DNA from: an uncultured Planktomarina sp.
Lineage (GTDB): Bacteria; Pseudomonadota; Alphaproteobacteria; Rhodobacterales; Rhodobacteraceae
Reading direction: 5' to 3'
Assembly: GCA_905182455.1 (NCBI GenBank)
Contig: CAJJBJ010000002.1
Coordinates: 620,001 to 684,000, forward strand
DNA length: 64,000 nucleotides
In this document: positions 8,392-17,818 of the stretch, piece after piece
Position numbering within the stretch: position 1 is the stretch's first letter
Layout: every line of letters begins with the position of its first letter
Translations under genes and position numbers: made by a program
The notes under the pieces: generated by a model
What the model saw: only the letters and a program-made list of their open reading frames with translations
Database searches by the model: none
What the model was told of the DNA's origin: nothing

Positions 8392-9212
8392 TCTGGTTGG
8401 ATCTCAGGGCTTTGGCTCAACAGACCGCCATGCCGGATCATCTGAATTAATTTGGCCCGCCCTGAGGCATCGTCAGTTTCCACCATCAAGCCGCAAAGCG
8501 TCGCAGGGCCCAGCGCCGGTTCAAATCGAGCCTTAGGCATGCCCGTGATGAAACGCCGCAAAGGTTCTGCCTTTTGCATTCCAATCACCGAATTATAATC
8601 GCCACACATGCCCGCATCGCTTTGAAAGCCGGTGCCACGTTCTAATATCTGCGCGTCTGCTGTCGGCACATGGGTATGGCTGCCCACCACCATACTGGCC
8701 TTGCCGTCACAGAAATGACCCATGGCCATTTTCTCAGAAGTGGCTTCGCAGTGCACATCCACCACAATCGATGCAACCTGTCCGCCCAAAGGGTGACGCG
8801 ATAAGATGGCATCAATGGCAGAGAATGGATCATCAAAGGGACGCTTCATGAAGACCTGCCCCAAAACCTGCGCCACCAAAACCTTACGGCCACGGGTCGC
8901 TGTAAAAATCGCGGCGCCTCGCCCAGGAGCTGATTTAGAGAAGTTCAAAGGTCGAATTATACGCGGCTCCTGCTCGATGAATTGCAACATGTCTTTCTGG
9001 TCAAAAGCATGATCGCCAAGCGTGATGCAATCGGCACCCGCCTCTAAAATCGCCTGCGCATGTTTGCCCGAAAGTCCCATTCCACTGGTGGCATTTTCAC
9101 CATTCACAACTACGAAGTCCGCTTTAAGCCGCGCGCGCAGCGCTGGCAGCTCTTCTGAGATTGCTTGCCGCCCGGAGCGGCCCATCACATCGCCAAGATA
9201 AAGAATTTTCAT
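8388..9212 (-). CDS. YmdB-like metallophosphoesterase (TIGR00282 family)
   Basis: 274 residues of the YmdB family of calcineurin-like phosphoesterases. The start MKILYLGDVMGRSGR carries the first metal-binding Asp, followed by VVNGENATSGMGL, ITLGDHAFDQ, VDVHCEATSEK and VVGSHTHVPTADAQIL, which together form the complete dinuclear metal site of the family. Bacillus YmdB hydrolyses 2',3'-cyclic nucleotides; the alphaproteobacterial role is not established. It overlaps the DMT transporter gene by four bases and likely shares its transcript. Confidence 0.9.
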   Translation of the reverse strand: MKILYLGDVMGRSGRQAISEELPALRARLKADFVVVNGENATSGMGLSGKHAQAILEAGADCITLGDHAFDQKDMLQFIEQEPRIIRPLNFSKSAPGRGAAIFTATRGRKVLVAQVLGQVFMKRPFDDPFSAIDAILSRHPLGGQVASIVVDVHCEATSEKMAMGHFCDGKASMVVGSHTHVPTADAQILERGTGFQSDAGMCGDYNSVIGMQKAEPLRRFITGMPKARFEPALGPATLCGLMVETDDASGRAKLIQMIRHGGLLSQSPEIQPE

Positions 9213-9264
9213 ATAACGCCTTTAGGACGACACAGACTATAGTGCAAGATGTTGTCGCTTTGGC

Positions 9265-9735
9265 CTATCCGTGCAGATAACGCGCTTCATAGGCCACAGG
9301 GAAATTCACAGATTTTGCAATGAAGCAAACCTCATGGATCTTGCCGTGGACCGCATCAGCCGCTAGCGGATCCGTACCAATGGCCAGGGTGATCACAGGC
9401 CTGAGGGTCGCACCAACAAAACGCCCAGCGCCAGAGGCAACACTCTCACCGTGCCCCAGCGGCGCATCCTCATAATCCAAAACCACAATCCCCGCTTCAA
9501 ATGCCAAATGCAGATACCACAACATATGACAGGCACTCAGCGCATTGAGCAGCATGTCTTCAGGATTGTGAAGCGTAGGATCCCCCCCTAGCAACGGATC
9601 ATTGGAACATTCGATCACAGGCTTACCCGGTGTCACCACCTGCCAACGGCGCGCATAGCCTTTATAGGTTGCATTGCCTTGGCCTAAGTTGCCAGTCCAA
9701 CGAATATGAGAACAGAAATCATGGGCTTTGGGCAT
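9265..9735 (-). CDS. OsmC family peroxiredoxin-like protein
   Basis: 156 residues. Both catalytic cysteines of the OsmC/Ohr fold are present: LSACHMLW near residue 90 and HEVCFIAKSVNFPV near the end. OsmC proteins reduce organic or fatty-acid hydroperoxides using the cysteine pair. This version (with VRWTGNLGxG at the N-terminus) is the YhfA/OsmC-like form common in proteobacteria. It begins one base before the stop of the 5-formyltetrahydrofolate cyclo-ligase gene, so the two are probably co-transcribed. Confidence 0.88.
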   Translation of the reverse strand: MPKAHDFCSHIRWTGNLGQGNATYKGYARRWQVVTPGKPVIECSNDPLLGGDPTLHNPEDMLLNALSACHMLWYLHLAFEAGIVVLDYEDAPLGHGESVASGAGRFVGATLRPVITLAIGTDPLAADAVHGKIHEVCFIAKSVNFPVAYEARYLHG

Positions 9736-9736
9736 C

Positions 9737-10309
9737 TCAATCTCCTATGGTAAGCACTCGGTCTTCGGTCACAATCATATCCAGCGGTTGATCCGTGACC
9801 TCCAGTGGAAGATCATAAACCTGTTGCACGTTAAAGGCGAAACCAATAGCCAAAACAGGCCCGCGCGCGCGCAGACCCTCGAGCGTTCGATCGTAAAAGC
9901 CGCCGCCATAGCCCAAACGCCCACCGGTCTCATCCCAAGCGACCAAAGGCACAATCACAATCTCTGGGATCATCCACTCAATGTCAGCCGGAATATGCGC
10001 TTTGAACGCCCCTTCGACCATCACAACTCCCGGAGACCATCGGGCGAACTCCAAGGGCGTGGCGGCGGCTGTGATCACCGGCACACCAACCGCCCCATGG
10101 GCCGAAGCCTCTGCCATTGCAGGGCGTGGGTCAATTTCAGTGTTGATCGGCATAAAGCCTGCCAACGCTGCGCCGCGGTAACCGGCTAATATTTCCGACA
10201 ACAGGCCAGAAGCAGCACCATTTTGTGCCTCAAAAGCCAGTTTGCGTCGAGCGAAGGCTGCAGCACGGGCCGCTTGCTTTTGCGCCTCCAGCGTCACAGC
10301 AACATCCAA
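9737..10309 (-). CDS. fthC: 5-formyltetrahydrofolate cyclo-ligase
   Basis: 190 residues. Converts 5-formyl-THF to 5,10-methenyl-THF with ATP, recycling an inhibitory folate. The family signature [11 protein letters not shown] (ATP and Mg binding) lies near residue 132 and the N-terminus has the usual AAARAAFARRK pattern ([14 protein letters not shown] here). The length is typical. Its start overlaps the 3' end of mgtE by 16 bases. In many proteobacteria a 6S RNA lies directly upstream of this gene; there is no room for one here because of the overlap. Confidence 0.92.
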   Translation of the reverse strand: MDVAVTLEAQKQAARAAAFARRKLAFEAQNGAASGLLSEILAGYRGAALAGFMPINTEIDPRPAMAEASAHGAVGVPVITAAATPLEFARWSPGVVMVEGAFKAHIPADIEWMIPEIVIVPLVAWDETGGRLGYGGGFYDRTLEGLRARGPVLAIGFAFNVQQVYDLPLEVTDQPLDMIVTEDRVLTIGD

Positions 10310-11669
10310 GCGGCCAAACCGAGAAAGGCAAAAAAGCCCACCACATCAGTGACCGTGGTCACAAAGGCGCCCGAGGCCAAAGCCGGATCAATCCCAATTT
10401 TCTCCAAGCAAGACCGGCACAACCGTCCCTGCCAGACCGGCAACTACCATGTTCAACACCATCGCCAATGCCAGCACCCAGCCGATGATCGATGAGCCGA
10501 ACCAGAAATACCCAACAAGCCCCAAAACCACTGCAAAGATGATCCCATTCAACAGTCCCACCAAAACCTCACGCCGGATCACCCGCCATACGTTGGAGGT
10601 GGTCAAATCCTTGGTGGCAATCGCACGCACGGCCACAGTAAGTGACTGCGTGCCTGCATTGCCCCCCATAGAGGCCACAATAGGCATCAACACCGCTAAA
10701 GCCACAAATTGTGCAATGGTGGCCTCAAACATCGAAATCACCATAGAAGCCACAATCGCCGTGCACAGGTTCACAGCCAACCAAGGAAACCGCCCCCGTG
10801 TGGTCTCAATCACCCGGTCAGACAGAGAGCCTTCGCCAACCCCAGCCAAACGCATCATGTCTTCTTCATATTCTTCGTCCAGCACGATCATCGCATCATC
10901 AATGGTGATCACCCCCACAAGACGGTCATCCACATCTACAACGGGTGCTGAGATCAAGTGATATTGATTGAATGCATAAGCCACATCTTTTTCCGGCTGA
11001 TCCACTGGGATGGTGCGGAAGCTGTCTTCCTACAATATCGTGCAACGGTACCGCGCGTTTGGCACCCAACAGCTTGCCCAGAGTGACATAACCCGTGGGG
11101 CGCATACGCGGATCAATCAAGATCATGTGGTAAAACTGTTCTGGCAAATTCTGATGGCGACGCAAATAATCAATCGCTTGGCCAACACTCCAATGCTCAG
11201 GCGCCATAACCACCTCACGTTGCATCAATCGGCCCGCGGAATTTTCCGGAAAAGACAGTGATTGCTCAACCACGATCCGCTCGGCATCATCCAACGCGTC
11301 AAGGATGGCCTCTTGCTGTGGCTCATCAAGATCTTCAAGCAGATCCACCACATCATCCGAATCGAGGTCGCGCACAGCATGCGCAAGCTCGGCTGAATTT
11401 AGCCCGTCAATAATGTCTTCACGGATGCTCTCATCCAGCTCTGACAGCACATCCCCATCGATTCCACCCTTCCAAAAGTGCAGCAATCGGGTTCTTAGAC
11501 CATCACTAATCTGCTCTAAAAGGTCGGCAATATCGGCAGGGTGGAGCGGGTCCAACAGCATATGCAGACGCGCCACATCTTCATGCTCCACAGCCAAACG
11601 CACATCCAACACACGTTGGGCGTCTAATACATCACTCAGCTCAGGCGGATTGTCATAAAGATCTGTCAT
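10294..11669 (-). pseudogene. mgtE: Magnesium transporter MgtE, interrupted by two +1 frameshifts
   Basis: MgtE is an inner-membrane Mg2+ channel/transporter with an N-domain, CBS pair and five membrane helices. All parts are here, in three frames. Frame 1 from ATG 11669 runs through the N-domain and first CBS to PLHDIV; frame 2 resumes at DSFRTIPVDQPEKD and holds the second CBS and most helices (SMGGNAGTQSL); frame 3 adds the end, from [15 protein letters not shown] to the TGA at 10294-10296. Both breaks fit one extra base in a CC pair on the plus strand, near 11029-11030 and 10403-10404. Removing both gives a normal 457-residue protein. There is no other decay, so sequence error is possible. 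Confidence 0.88.
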
Positions 11670-11741
11670 ACCTGCCTTTACGAACTTGCTAATGCTATGA
11701 CAAGGTGAAGGGTGACAAACCAATTTTTGGAAGGCATTTTA

Positions 11742-13028
11742 ATGGCGCTCAACTTGCTTATTGGCCAAACTCTCGGGTTCACTGGAGATCCCTTCCAACA
11801 GCCTTGGCAAGAGGTCACTCAGCACCGCCGTGATGGAGCAGTTTTGGTGGAGGATGGTCATATCAGAGCCGTCGGAACCCGCGCGAATTTAAGCGTCGAG
11901 TATCCGCAAGCCACTGTCACTGATTACGGCGAAGATCTGATTGTGCCAGGCTTTGTGGATGCTCATGTGCATTACCCGCAAACCGCCATCATCGCGAGCT
12001 GGGGCAAACGCCTTATTGACTGGCTCAACACCTATACATTCCCCGAAGAGATGCGCCTATCAGATCCCAACTATGCCGCTGAGATTGCCGAGCGCTATCT
12101 CGACATTGCTCTGAGCCATGGTACCACCACAATGGCCAGCTATTGCACAACCGCCCCCACCTCTGTCAGCGCTTATTTTGAGGCCGCAGCCCAGCGCGGC
12201 ATGCGCGTTGTGGGCGGCAAGACCTGTATGGATCGCAACGCACCAGAGGGTTTGATTGATACCACGCAAAGAGCCTATGACGAGAGCAAAGCCCTGATTG
12301 ATACCTGGCACAGCAAAGGACGTGCCGTCTATGCCATCACCCCTCGATTTTCCCCCACCTCCACCCCCGAACAGCTTGACGCGCTCGGCGCACTCTGGGC
12401 CGAGCGGCCAAACTGTCTGATGCAAACGCATCTGTCAGAGCAAACCGAGGAAATCACTTGGGTGCGCGAACTCTTCCCCACAGCGCGCGATTATCTCGAC
12501 ACCTATGCGCAACACGGGCTTTTGGGCGCGCGGGGCGTTTATGGCCATGCCATCCATCTTGAGCCTTGCGAAATAGATCAACTGGCCGAAGTCGGTGCCT
12601 CTGTCATCCATTGCCCTACCTCCAATATGTTTATCGGATCCGGCTTGTTCGATCTCATGGGCTTGGCAAAAGCCAAGGTCGGGCTTGGCCTCGCCTCTGA
12701 TATCGGCGGCGGGTCGAATTTTTCGATGCTGCGCACCATGGCTGCAGCCTATGAGGTGGCACAGCTGCGCGGCGCGGCACCTCATCCCGCCCAACTGATG
12801 TGGTTGGCCAGCGAAGGTTCGGCCCAAGCACTGCACCTGCAAGGCAAAGTGGGTCATTTGGGAGCGGGTGCGGAGGCGGATCTCTGCGTTCTCAACCTCA
12901 AATCAACGCAAGCCATTGAACAACGCAGCCATAATGCCAATGATTTTTGGGAAGCTCTGTTTCCTACAATCATGATGGGCGATGATCGAGCCATGCGCCA
13001 AGTCTGGGTGGCGGGGAAGCCTCTTTAG
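11742..13028 (+). CDS. guaD: Guanine deaminase
   Basis: 428-residue amidohydrolase that deaminates guanine to xanthine, feeding purine catabolism. Metal ligands and family motifs are intact: VPGFVDAHVHYPQT, MQTHLSEQTEEI, YGHAIHLEP, HCPTSN and ASDIGGGSNFSML. The SWGKRLIDWLNTYTFPEE stretch distinguishes GuaD from other COG0402 enzymes. I start at ATG 11742 (MALNLLIGQTLGF) because it has GGAAGG about eight bases upstream and fits homologues; the frame is open ten codons further. It ends one base before the convergent 8-oxoguanine deaminase-like gene. Xanthine dehydrogenase, the expected next step, is not in the window. Confidence 0.93.
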   Translation: MALNLLIGQTLGFTGDPFQQPWQEVTQHRRDGAVLVEDGHIRAVGTRANLSVEYPQATVTDYGEDLIVPGFVDAHVHYPQTAIIASWGKRLIDWLNTYTFPEEMRLSDPNYAAEIAERYLDIALSHGTTTMASYCTTAPTSVSAYFEAAAQRGMRVVGGKTCMDRNAPEGLIDTTQRAYDESKALIDTWHSKGRAVYAITPRFSPTSTPEQLDALGALWAERPNCLMQTHLSEQTEEITWVRELFPTARDYLDTYAQHGLLGARGVYGHAIHLEPCEIDQLAEVGASVIHCPTSNMFIGSGLFDLMGLAKAKVGLGLASDIGGGSNFSMLRTMAAAYEVAQLRGAAPHPAQLMWLASEGSAQALHLQGKVGHLGAGAEADLCVLNLKSTQAIEQRSHNANDFWEALFPTIMMGDDRAMRQVWVAGKPL

Positions 13029-13029
13029 G

Positions 13030-14337
13030 TTAAACCCGCTCTTGTAAGGCGCGCATCTGTTGATTTTGCCGCGCAGCAAGCGCCCGTTGATCTAGGGTGG
13101 TGATATGACCCTCAGCCACCACCTGCTTGCCATTCACAAACACATCTCGCGCCAAGCTGGGTCCGGCCAGCAAGATTGCAGCCGGGTCCCAATTGCCCGC
13201 AGCACTAACGTCCTCCATATCCCAGATCACCACATCTGCACATTTGCCAACTTCGAGGGACCCACAGTCATCACGCCCCAAAATCTGCGCTCCACCGCGG
13301 GTGGCAATCTCAAGCGCCTCTCCCGGGGACATGGCCCCAGCCCCGTAGGCCACCCGCTGGAGCAGCATAGTCTGACGGGCTTCGGCCATCAGATTGCCTG
13401 AATCGTTCGACGCAGACCCATCCACCCCCAACCCAACAGGAACCCCAGCATCGCGCATGGCACGCACCGGCGCAATGCCAGAGGCCAGACGGCAATTAGA
13501 ACATGGACAATGGGCCACCCCAGTTTGGGTGCGCGCAAACAATGCAATCTCTTGCGGGTTTAGCTTAACGCAATGGGCATGCCAAACGTCCGGGCCAGTC
13601 CAGCCCAGCTCCTCAGCATATTGGCCCGGGCGCATACCAAATCTTTCAAGACTATAAGCGATATCTTCATTATTTTCTGCCAAATGCGTGTGCATCATAA
13701 CGCTTTTGTCGCGCGCCAAAACAGCGGCGTCCCGCATCAACTCGCGGCTCACCGAAAAAGGTGAACACGGCGCCACGCCAACACGCAGCATTGAGCCATG
13801 GCTGGCATCATGAAACGCATCGATGACTCTGATCATATCGTCCAAGATCGCCGCCTCACGCTCGACCAAGTGATCCGGCGGTAGCCCACCATCACTTTCC
13901 CCAATGCTCATCGCGCCACGGGTAGGATGAAACCGCATGCCGATCTCTTGTGCGGCGTGAATGGTATCTTCAAGCCGCGCGCCATTGGGGTAGAGGTATA
14001 GATGATCCGCCGTGGTGGTGCAGCCCGATAGCAAAAGCTCCACCATGCCCACCTGTGCGGATGTAAAAAAATCATCCGGCCGCATTGCAGCCCAGATAGG
14101 GTAAAGCGTTTGCAACCAACCAAACAGCGCCGCATCCTGTGCGCCAGGCACCGCGCGGGTCATGGTTTGATACAGGTGATGGTGCGTATTGACCAAGCCC
14201 GGCGTAACCAAACAGCCCTCCGCATTAACCACGCGACAGCCGTCGGATGGAAAGTCCACCCCGACAGCCGCAATCACACCATCGCGTAACAGCACATCAC
14301 CCGCAGTAATAGCCCGGCGCGTGGCGTCCATCGTCAA
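13030..14337 (-). CDS. 8-oxoguanine deaminase-like amidohydrolase; 5' end frameshifted
   Basis: 435 residues of the COG0402 amidohydrolase group with all catalytic motifs: VNTHHHLYQT, MMHTHLAENNEDI, WHAHCVKL, HCPCSNCRLASG and GVDGSASND. It fits the 8-oxoguanine deaminase / hydroxyatrazine hydrolase type that often accompanies purine catabolism genes. In this frame the N-terminus begins abruptly at TMDATRR (TTG 14337). One base off, the upstream sequence reads MTDTLIQNARLV from a TTG at 14372 that overlaps the hisN stop and follows AGGTG. A missing T near 14336 would restore a continuous 447-residue protein, so the true start is probably 14372 with a frameshift or sequence error. Confidence 0.8.
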   Translation of the reverse strand: MTMDATRRAITAGDVLLRDGVIAAVGVDFPSDGCRVVNAEGCLVTPGLVNTHHHLYQTMTRAVPGAQDAALFGWLQTLYPIWAAMRPDDFFTSAQVGMVELLLSGCTTTADHLYLYPNGARLEDTIHAAQEIGMRFHPTRGAMSIGESDGGLPPDHLVEREAAILDDMIRVIDAFHDASHGSMLRVGVAPCSPFSVSRELMRDAAVLARDKSVMMHTHLAENNEDIAYSLERFGMRPGQYAEELGWTGPDVWHAHCVKLNPQEIALFARTQTGVAHCPCSNCRLASGIAPVRAMRDAGVPVGLGVDGSASNDSGNLMAEARQTMLLQRVAYGAGAMSPGEALEIATRGGAQILGRDDCGSLEVGKCADVVIWDMEDVSAAGNWDPAAILLAGPSLARDVFVNGKQVVAEGHITTLDQRALAARQNQQMRALQERV

Positions 14338-14364
14338 ACCAACCGGGCATTTTGAATAAGCGTA

Positions 14365-15174
14365 TCAGTCAAGAGGCACCTTTTGTAACATCTTTAGCGC
14401 TGCCGCATGCAGCTCGGGGGTGGCAGCACAAATGCACCTCCCCCCATTCATAGGGTTGCCCCCACGCCAATCACTCGCCACACCACCCGCCGCGCGGACC
14501 AGAGCCATCGGGGCTTGGATGTCATAGCTTTGCAACCCAGCCTCAATCACCAAATCAATTTGGCCAGAAGCCAATAGCGCATAGGCATAGCAATCCATCC
14601 CGTAACGGGTCAATTTACAAGCCTGCGCGACTTGATGGAAACCCGCGGCCTCCGAAGCGCTGCCAACTTCAGGGAAGGTCGTGAAAATTGTGGCCTCCGA
14701 CAGGTTCACTGTGTTGCGCGTGGCCAGAGGGGTTTTTATGCCACCGCGCTCCATAAATGCATGGCCCAGACCCCCGACAAAGCGCTCACCAGTATAAGGT
14801 TGATCAATAATGCCAAAAATTGGAGCCTCACCGTCATTCAGCGCAATCAGCGTGCCCCAAGTTGGAGTGCCACTGACATAGCCACGGGTGCCATCAATGG
14901 GATCAAGCACCCAAGCGAGGCCGGAGGTGCCAGTTTGATCCTGAGCCTCTTCACCGACAATCGCATCTTGCGGTCTATACTGCGCCAATACGGCACGCAT
15001 GGCCTGCTCTGCAGCCTTATCGGCCTGCGTAACGGGATCGAACCCGGCCTCTAGCTTATTTTCAGCCAGAAGTTCTGCGGTTCTAAACCATTGCAATGTC
15101 TCCACTGCCGCAGCATCAGCCAGCTTATAGGCCAGCGTCAAAATGGTGTCGGGGCTTGGGATCGGATCGGTCAT
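14365..15174 (-). CDS. hisN: Histidinol-phosphatase / inositol monophosphatase family protein
   Basis: 269 residues of the Mg-dependent IMPase fold. The metal-binding motifs GEEAQDQ and WVLDPIDGTRGYVSG (DPIDGT) near residues 70-95 and YDIQAPMALVRAAGG near the C-terminus are complete. In Rhodobacterales close relatives are annotated as HisN, the phosphatase of histidine synthesis, although substrate choice within this family is hard to read from sequence. I start at M(TDPIPSP), which matches family N-termini; nine more codons are open upstream. The following 8-oxoguanine deaminase gene probably starts within its stop region. Confidence 0.8.
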   Translation of the reverse strand: MTDPIPSPDTILTLAYKLADAAAVETLQWFRTAELLAENKLEAGFDPVTQADKAAEQAMRAVLAQYRPQDAIVGEEAQDQTGTSGLAWVLDPIDGTRGYVSGTPTWGTLIALNDGEAPIFGIIDQPYTGERFVGGLGHAFMERGGIKTPLATRNTVNLSEATIFTTFPEVGSASEAAGFHQVAQACKLTRYGMDCYAYALLASGQIDLVIEAGLQSYDIQAPMALVRAAGGVASDWRGGNPMNGGRCICAATPELHAAALKMLQKVPLD

Positions 15175-15237
15175 CGGGCATTCTTTCATAGTTCGGTCCA
15201 TCTAGGGGCAGCAGCCCCATTTGGTCAAGCAAGCCGC

Positions 15238-15593
15238 CTAAGCCGCGTTGCTCAACACACCCGCCATATCAAACAACGGTTTGCGTTGATTTCGTGGCAT
15301 GGCATAATAGGACCGCACCTGATCCAGGGCTTCCTTGTCTCCAAGCAAATCATTGGAGACAGACTTATCTGGGTTTGCCTATTTCAAGCCTTCAAAAAAA
15401 CTCACCGGGACATCCATTACTTAGAGATATTCCACAAACAGGACGCGCTGACCCGATTCATGCCAGTTTCATATTTTTGAATTTATTGGAATTTGATATC
15501 TACTTTTTCTGCCAATTGCTGCTGGTTCATTCCGACCAGCCACCGCCTTTGACAATCGCATTAACACGCATCCATGTTAACATGATTCTTCAT
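15238..15593 (-). pseudogene. XRE-family helix-turn-helix regulator, heavily mutated
   Basis: Pieces of one short DNA-binding regulator appear in order but in several frames. ATG 15593 has a strong GGAGG site and starts MKNHVNMDAC, then meets TAA. Another frame gives GMNQQQLAEKVDIKFQ, a TAA where Gln is conserved, then IQKYETGMNRVSAS, which is the recognition-helix region of roseobacter XRE proteins. After another frame change comes MDVPVSFFEGLK, a TAG, and finally KEALDQVRSYYAMPRNQR to the stop at 15238. At least two nonsense codons and two frameshifts make this true decay. It may once have controlled the neighbouring genes. Confidence 0.75.
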
Positions 15594-15895
15594 TTTAGCC
15601 TCCAATAAATTTTTTGATCCTGAAGACGTTCAACCTGAACGCGTCACCCTACGTCAATCTATGCAAATACATAGCAAAAAACGGCTCAGAAAAAAATACA
15701 AAAAACTAACTAAATATTAACCTTTTGTCAGATTCACATTTCATCCCAATTGCCTCCCACGACGAGAATTCCAATAAACGGATTATTTTTAGATATTATC
15801 TCTCACCTTTTGCGCCAAATATTTCTTGCTGGAATTCTTATGAGAAACAGCCTATTTATTTGCTAAATGGTTAACAAATAAGGTGAATTGCCTCG
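15594..15895. other. AT-rich intergenic region
   Basis: About 300 bases between the divergent regulator pseudogene and the quinone oxidoreductase gene. Markedly AT-rich compared with its surroundings. It should contain the promoters of both sides, but I see no convincing -35/-10 pair, RNA gene or repeat. GAATTCC/GGAATTC occurs twice (near 15765 and 15832). Confidence 0.45.
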
Positions 15896-16867
15896 ATGCT
15901 GACACTTCAAGTCCAAGATCACACTCAAGAACCTGTCTTTTTAGACAGGTCATTTCCGACAGTTGGCCCGACTGAAATCCTCATCCGCACCGCGGCCTGT
16001 GCCCTAAACTTCGCCGATCTTCTGATGATTCGCGGCACTTACCAAGAGACCCCTGCTCTGCCCTTCACCCTGGGCATGGAAGTTGCGGGCCATGTCTTGG
16101 CCATCGGAAGCGCGGTCACGGGTTTTAAAATTGGGGATCGTGTCGCAGCCTTCGCAGGGTCTGGCGGCCTCGCTGAGGCCATTGCGGTGGATTCCACGCG
16201 CTGCCTCATAATCTCAGACGACTTGCCCTTTGAAACCGCCGCCTCAGCCTTGGTCAGCTATGGCACGTCACATTTGGCCTTAACCCACCGCGCCAAAATC
16301 AAACCTGGAGATACTCTATTGGTGCTCGGGGCCGCGGGTGGCGTGGGGTTAACCGCGGTTGAGATCGGCGCTGCTTTGGGAGCTCGGGTTATTGCTGTGG
16401 CCAGAGGACAAGACAAACTAGAGGTCTGCCGCGCTCGCGGCGCTGATGTCACGATCGACAGTTCCAGCGAAGATATGATTGCGATGGTAAAAGCGCTCGG
16501 TGGAGTGGATGTGGTCTTTGACCCCGTGGGCGGTGATCCATTCGTGGCGGCGCTGAAATGCTGCAAGCCAGAGGCGCGCTATCTGACCATTGGCTTTGCC
16601 AGTGGCAATATCCCTCAAATCAAAGCCAATCATCTTCTGGTCAAAAACGTTGATGTCATGGGATTTTATTGGGGCGGCTATCTGAATTTCGCGCCACAGC
16701 TGTTATCCGACAGCCTCACGCAGGCTTTGAAGATGATCAGCGACGGCCTGCTCAAACCCCATATCAGCGCCGTCTATGATTTTGATCAGGCTCTGGAGGC
16801 TTTAGCCCACCTCAAGGCGCGAAAATCGATTGGGAAATTGGTGGTGCGTGGTCCCAAGACCACCTGA
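15896..16867 (+). CDS. NADPH:quinone oxidoreductase family protein (zinc-free MDR)
   Basis: 323 residues of the medium-chain dehydrogenase/reductase superfamily, quinone oxidoreductase branch. The N-terminal catalytic domain has ACALNFADLLMIRGTYQ and LGMEVAGHV; the structural and catalytic zinc cysteines of alcohol dehydrogenases are missing. The Rossmann motif GAAGGVGLTAVEIGAALGA lies near residue 145. Relatives reduce quinones or enones with NADPH; the true substrate is unknown. The gene stands alone with AGGTGAATTGCCTCG before the ATG. Confidence 0.88.
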   Translation: MLTLQVQDHTQEPVFLDRSFPTVGPTEILIRTAACALNFADLLMIRGTYQETPALPFTLGMEVAGHVLAIGSAVTGFKIGDRVAAFAGSGGLAEAIAVDSTRCLIISDDLPFETAASALVSYGTSHLALTHRAKIKPGDTLLVLGAAGGVGLTAVEIGAALGARVIAVARGQDKLEVCRARGADVTIDSSSEDMIAMVKALGGVDVVFDPVGGDPFVAALKCCKPEARYLTIGFASGNIPQIKANHLLVKNVDVMGFYWGGYLNFAPQLLSDSLTQALKMISDGLLKPHISAVYDFDQALEALAHLKARKSIGKLVVRGPKTT

Positions 16868-17010
16868 TGTACAAAAAATTGGTATTTTCGGAACAATCGA
16901 AAAATATCACTGTTAATGAGGCGAGTTTAACTTGAAATTGGCGGCCCGAACCCCCAATATCAGTGCAATAGCGTAATCAACGCTGCAGTCGTAGAAATTT
17001 GGAGAAAACC

Positions 17011-17790
17011 ATGGCAGATTATAATACGATACCCGCAAATGCCGGCAGTCGCACCGCAGCAATCGATGCGGGCCTTCGGGCACATATGAATAAAGTTTAC
17101 AGCACGATGTCCGTGGGCATGGTGATCACCGCTGTAGCCGCTTGGGCCATCGCGGGTCTGGCCACAACAACAGATGCCAATCTGGCCGCAGCACAATTGC
17201 CGAACGGCAAATTGCTTACCAACTTTGGCCTGATGATTTATGGCACATGGCTGAAATACGTGATCATGCTGGCACCTCTGGCGGTGTTGTTTCTGGGCAT
17301 GGGCGCTGTCATGCGCCGCGCCTCTGCGGCTGGGGCACAATTATTCTTCTTTGTGTTTGCAACGCTGATCGGCCTGTCCCTCAGCTCAATCTTCATTCGC
17401 TACACCGGGCACTCCATCACTCAAACCTTCTTGGTCACAGCCATCGCTTTCGCAGGCTTGTCACTGTTTGGCTATACAACAAAGAGCGATATCTCAGGTT
17501 GGGGCAGCTTTTTGATCATGGGCGTAATTGGTTTGGTTGTGGCGATGATCGTCAACATCTTCTTGCAATCTCCGGCCTTGCTCTTCGCAATCTCAGCCAT
17601 TGGCGTTTTGGTATTCGCAGGCCTCACAGCCTATGACACGCAAAACATCAAGAATGAGTATCTGGCACATGCGCATCACGGAGATCAAGAATGGTTGGCC
17701 AAATCCGCCATCTTCGGAGCGCTGAACCTGTATCTCGACTTCTTGAACATGTTCTCATTCTTGCTGATGTTGATGGGTAACAGAGAGTAA
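17011..17790 (+). CDS. Bax inhibitor-1/YccA family membrane protein
   Basis: 259 residues, seven predicted membrane helices after a 50-residue soluble N-terminus. The family pattern is clear: YSTMSVGMVITAVAAWAI, GLSLSSIF, FGYTTKSDISGWGSF and the final AYDTQNIKNEY. Bacterial members (YbhL, YccA, YetJ) include pH-sensitive calcium leak channels and an FtsH inhibitor; the role here is unknown. Start chosen at ATG 17011 with TTGGAG upstream. A strong terminator follows 28 bases after the stop. Confidence 0.92.
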   Translation: MADYNTIPANAGSRTAAIDAGLRAHMNKVYSTMSVGMVITAVAAWAIAGLATTTDANLAAAQLPNGKLLTNFGLMIYGTWLKYVIMLAPLAVLFLGMGAVMRRASAAGAQLFFFVFATLIGLSLSSIFIRYTGHSITQTFLVTAIAFAGLSLFGYTTKSDISGWGSFLIMGVIGLVVAMIVNIFLQSPALLFAISAIGVLVFAGLTAYDTQNIKNEYLAHAHHGDQEWLAKSAIFGALNLYLDFLNMFSFLLMLMGNRE

Positions 17791-17818
17791 ACCGGCCTTA
17801 AAACAAACAAAAGACCCA

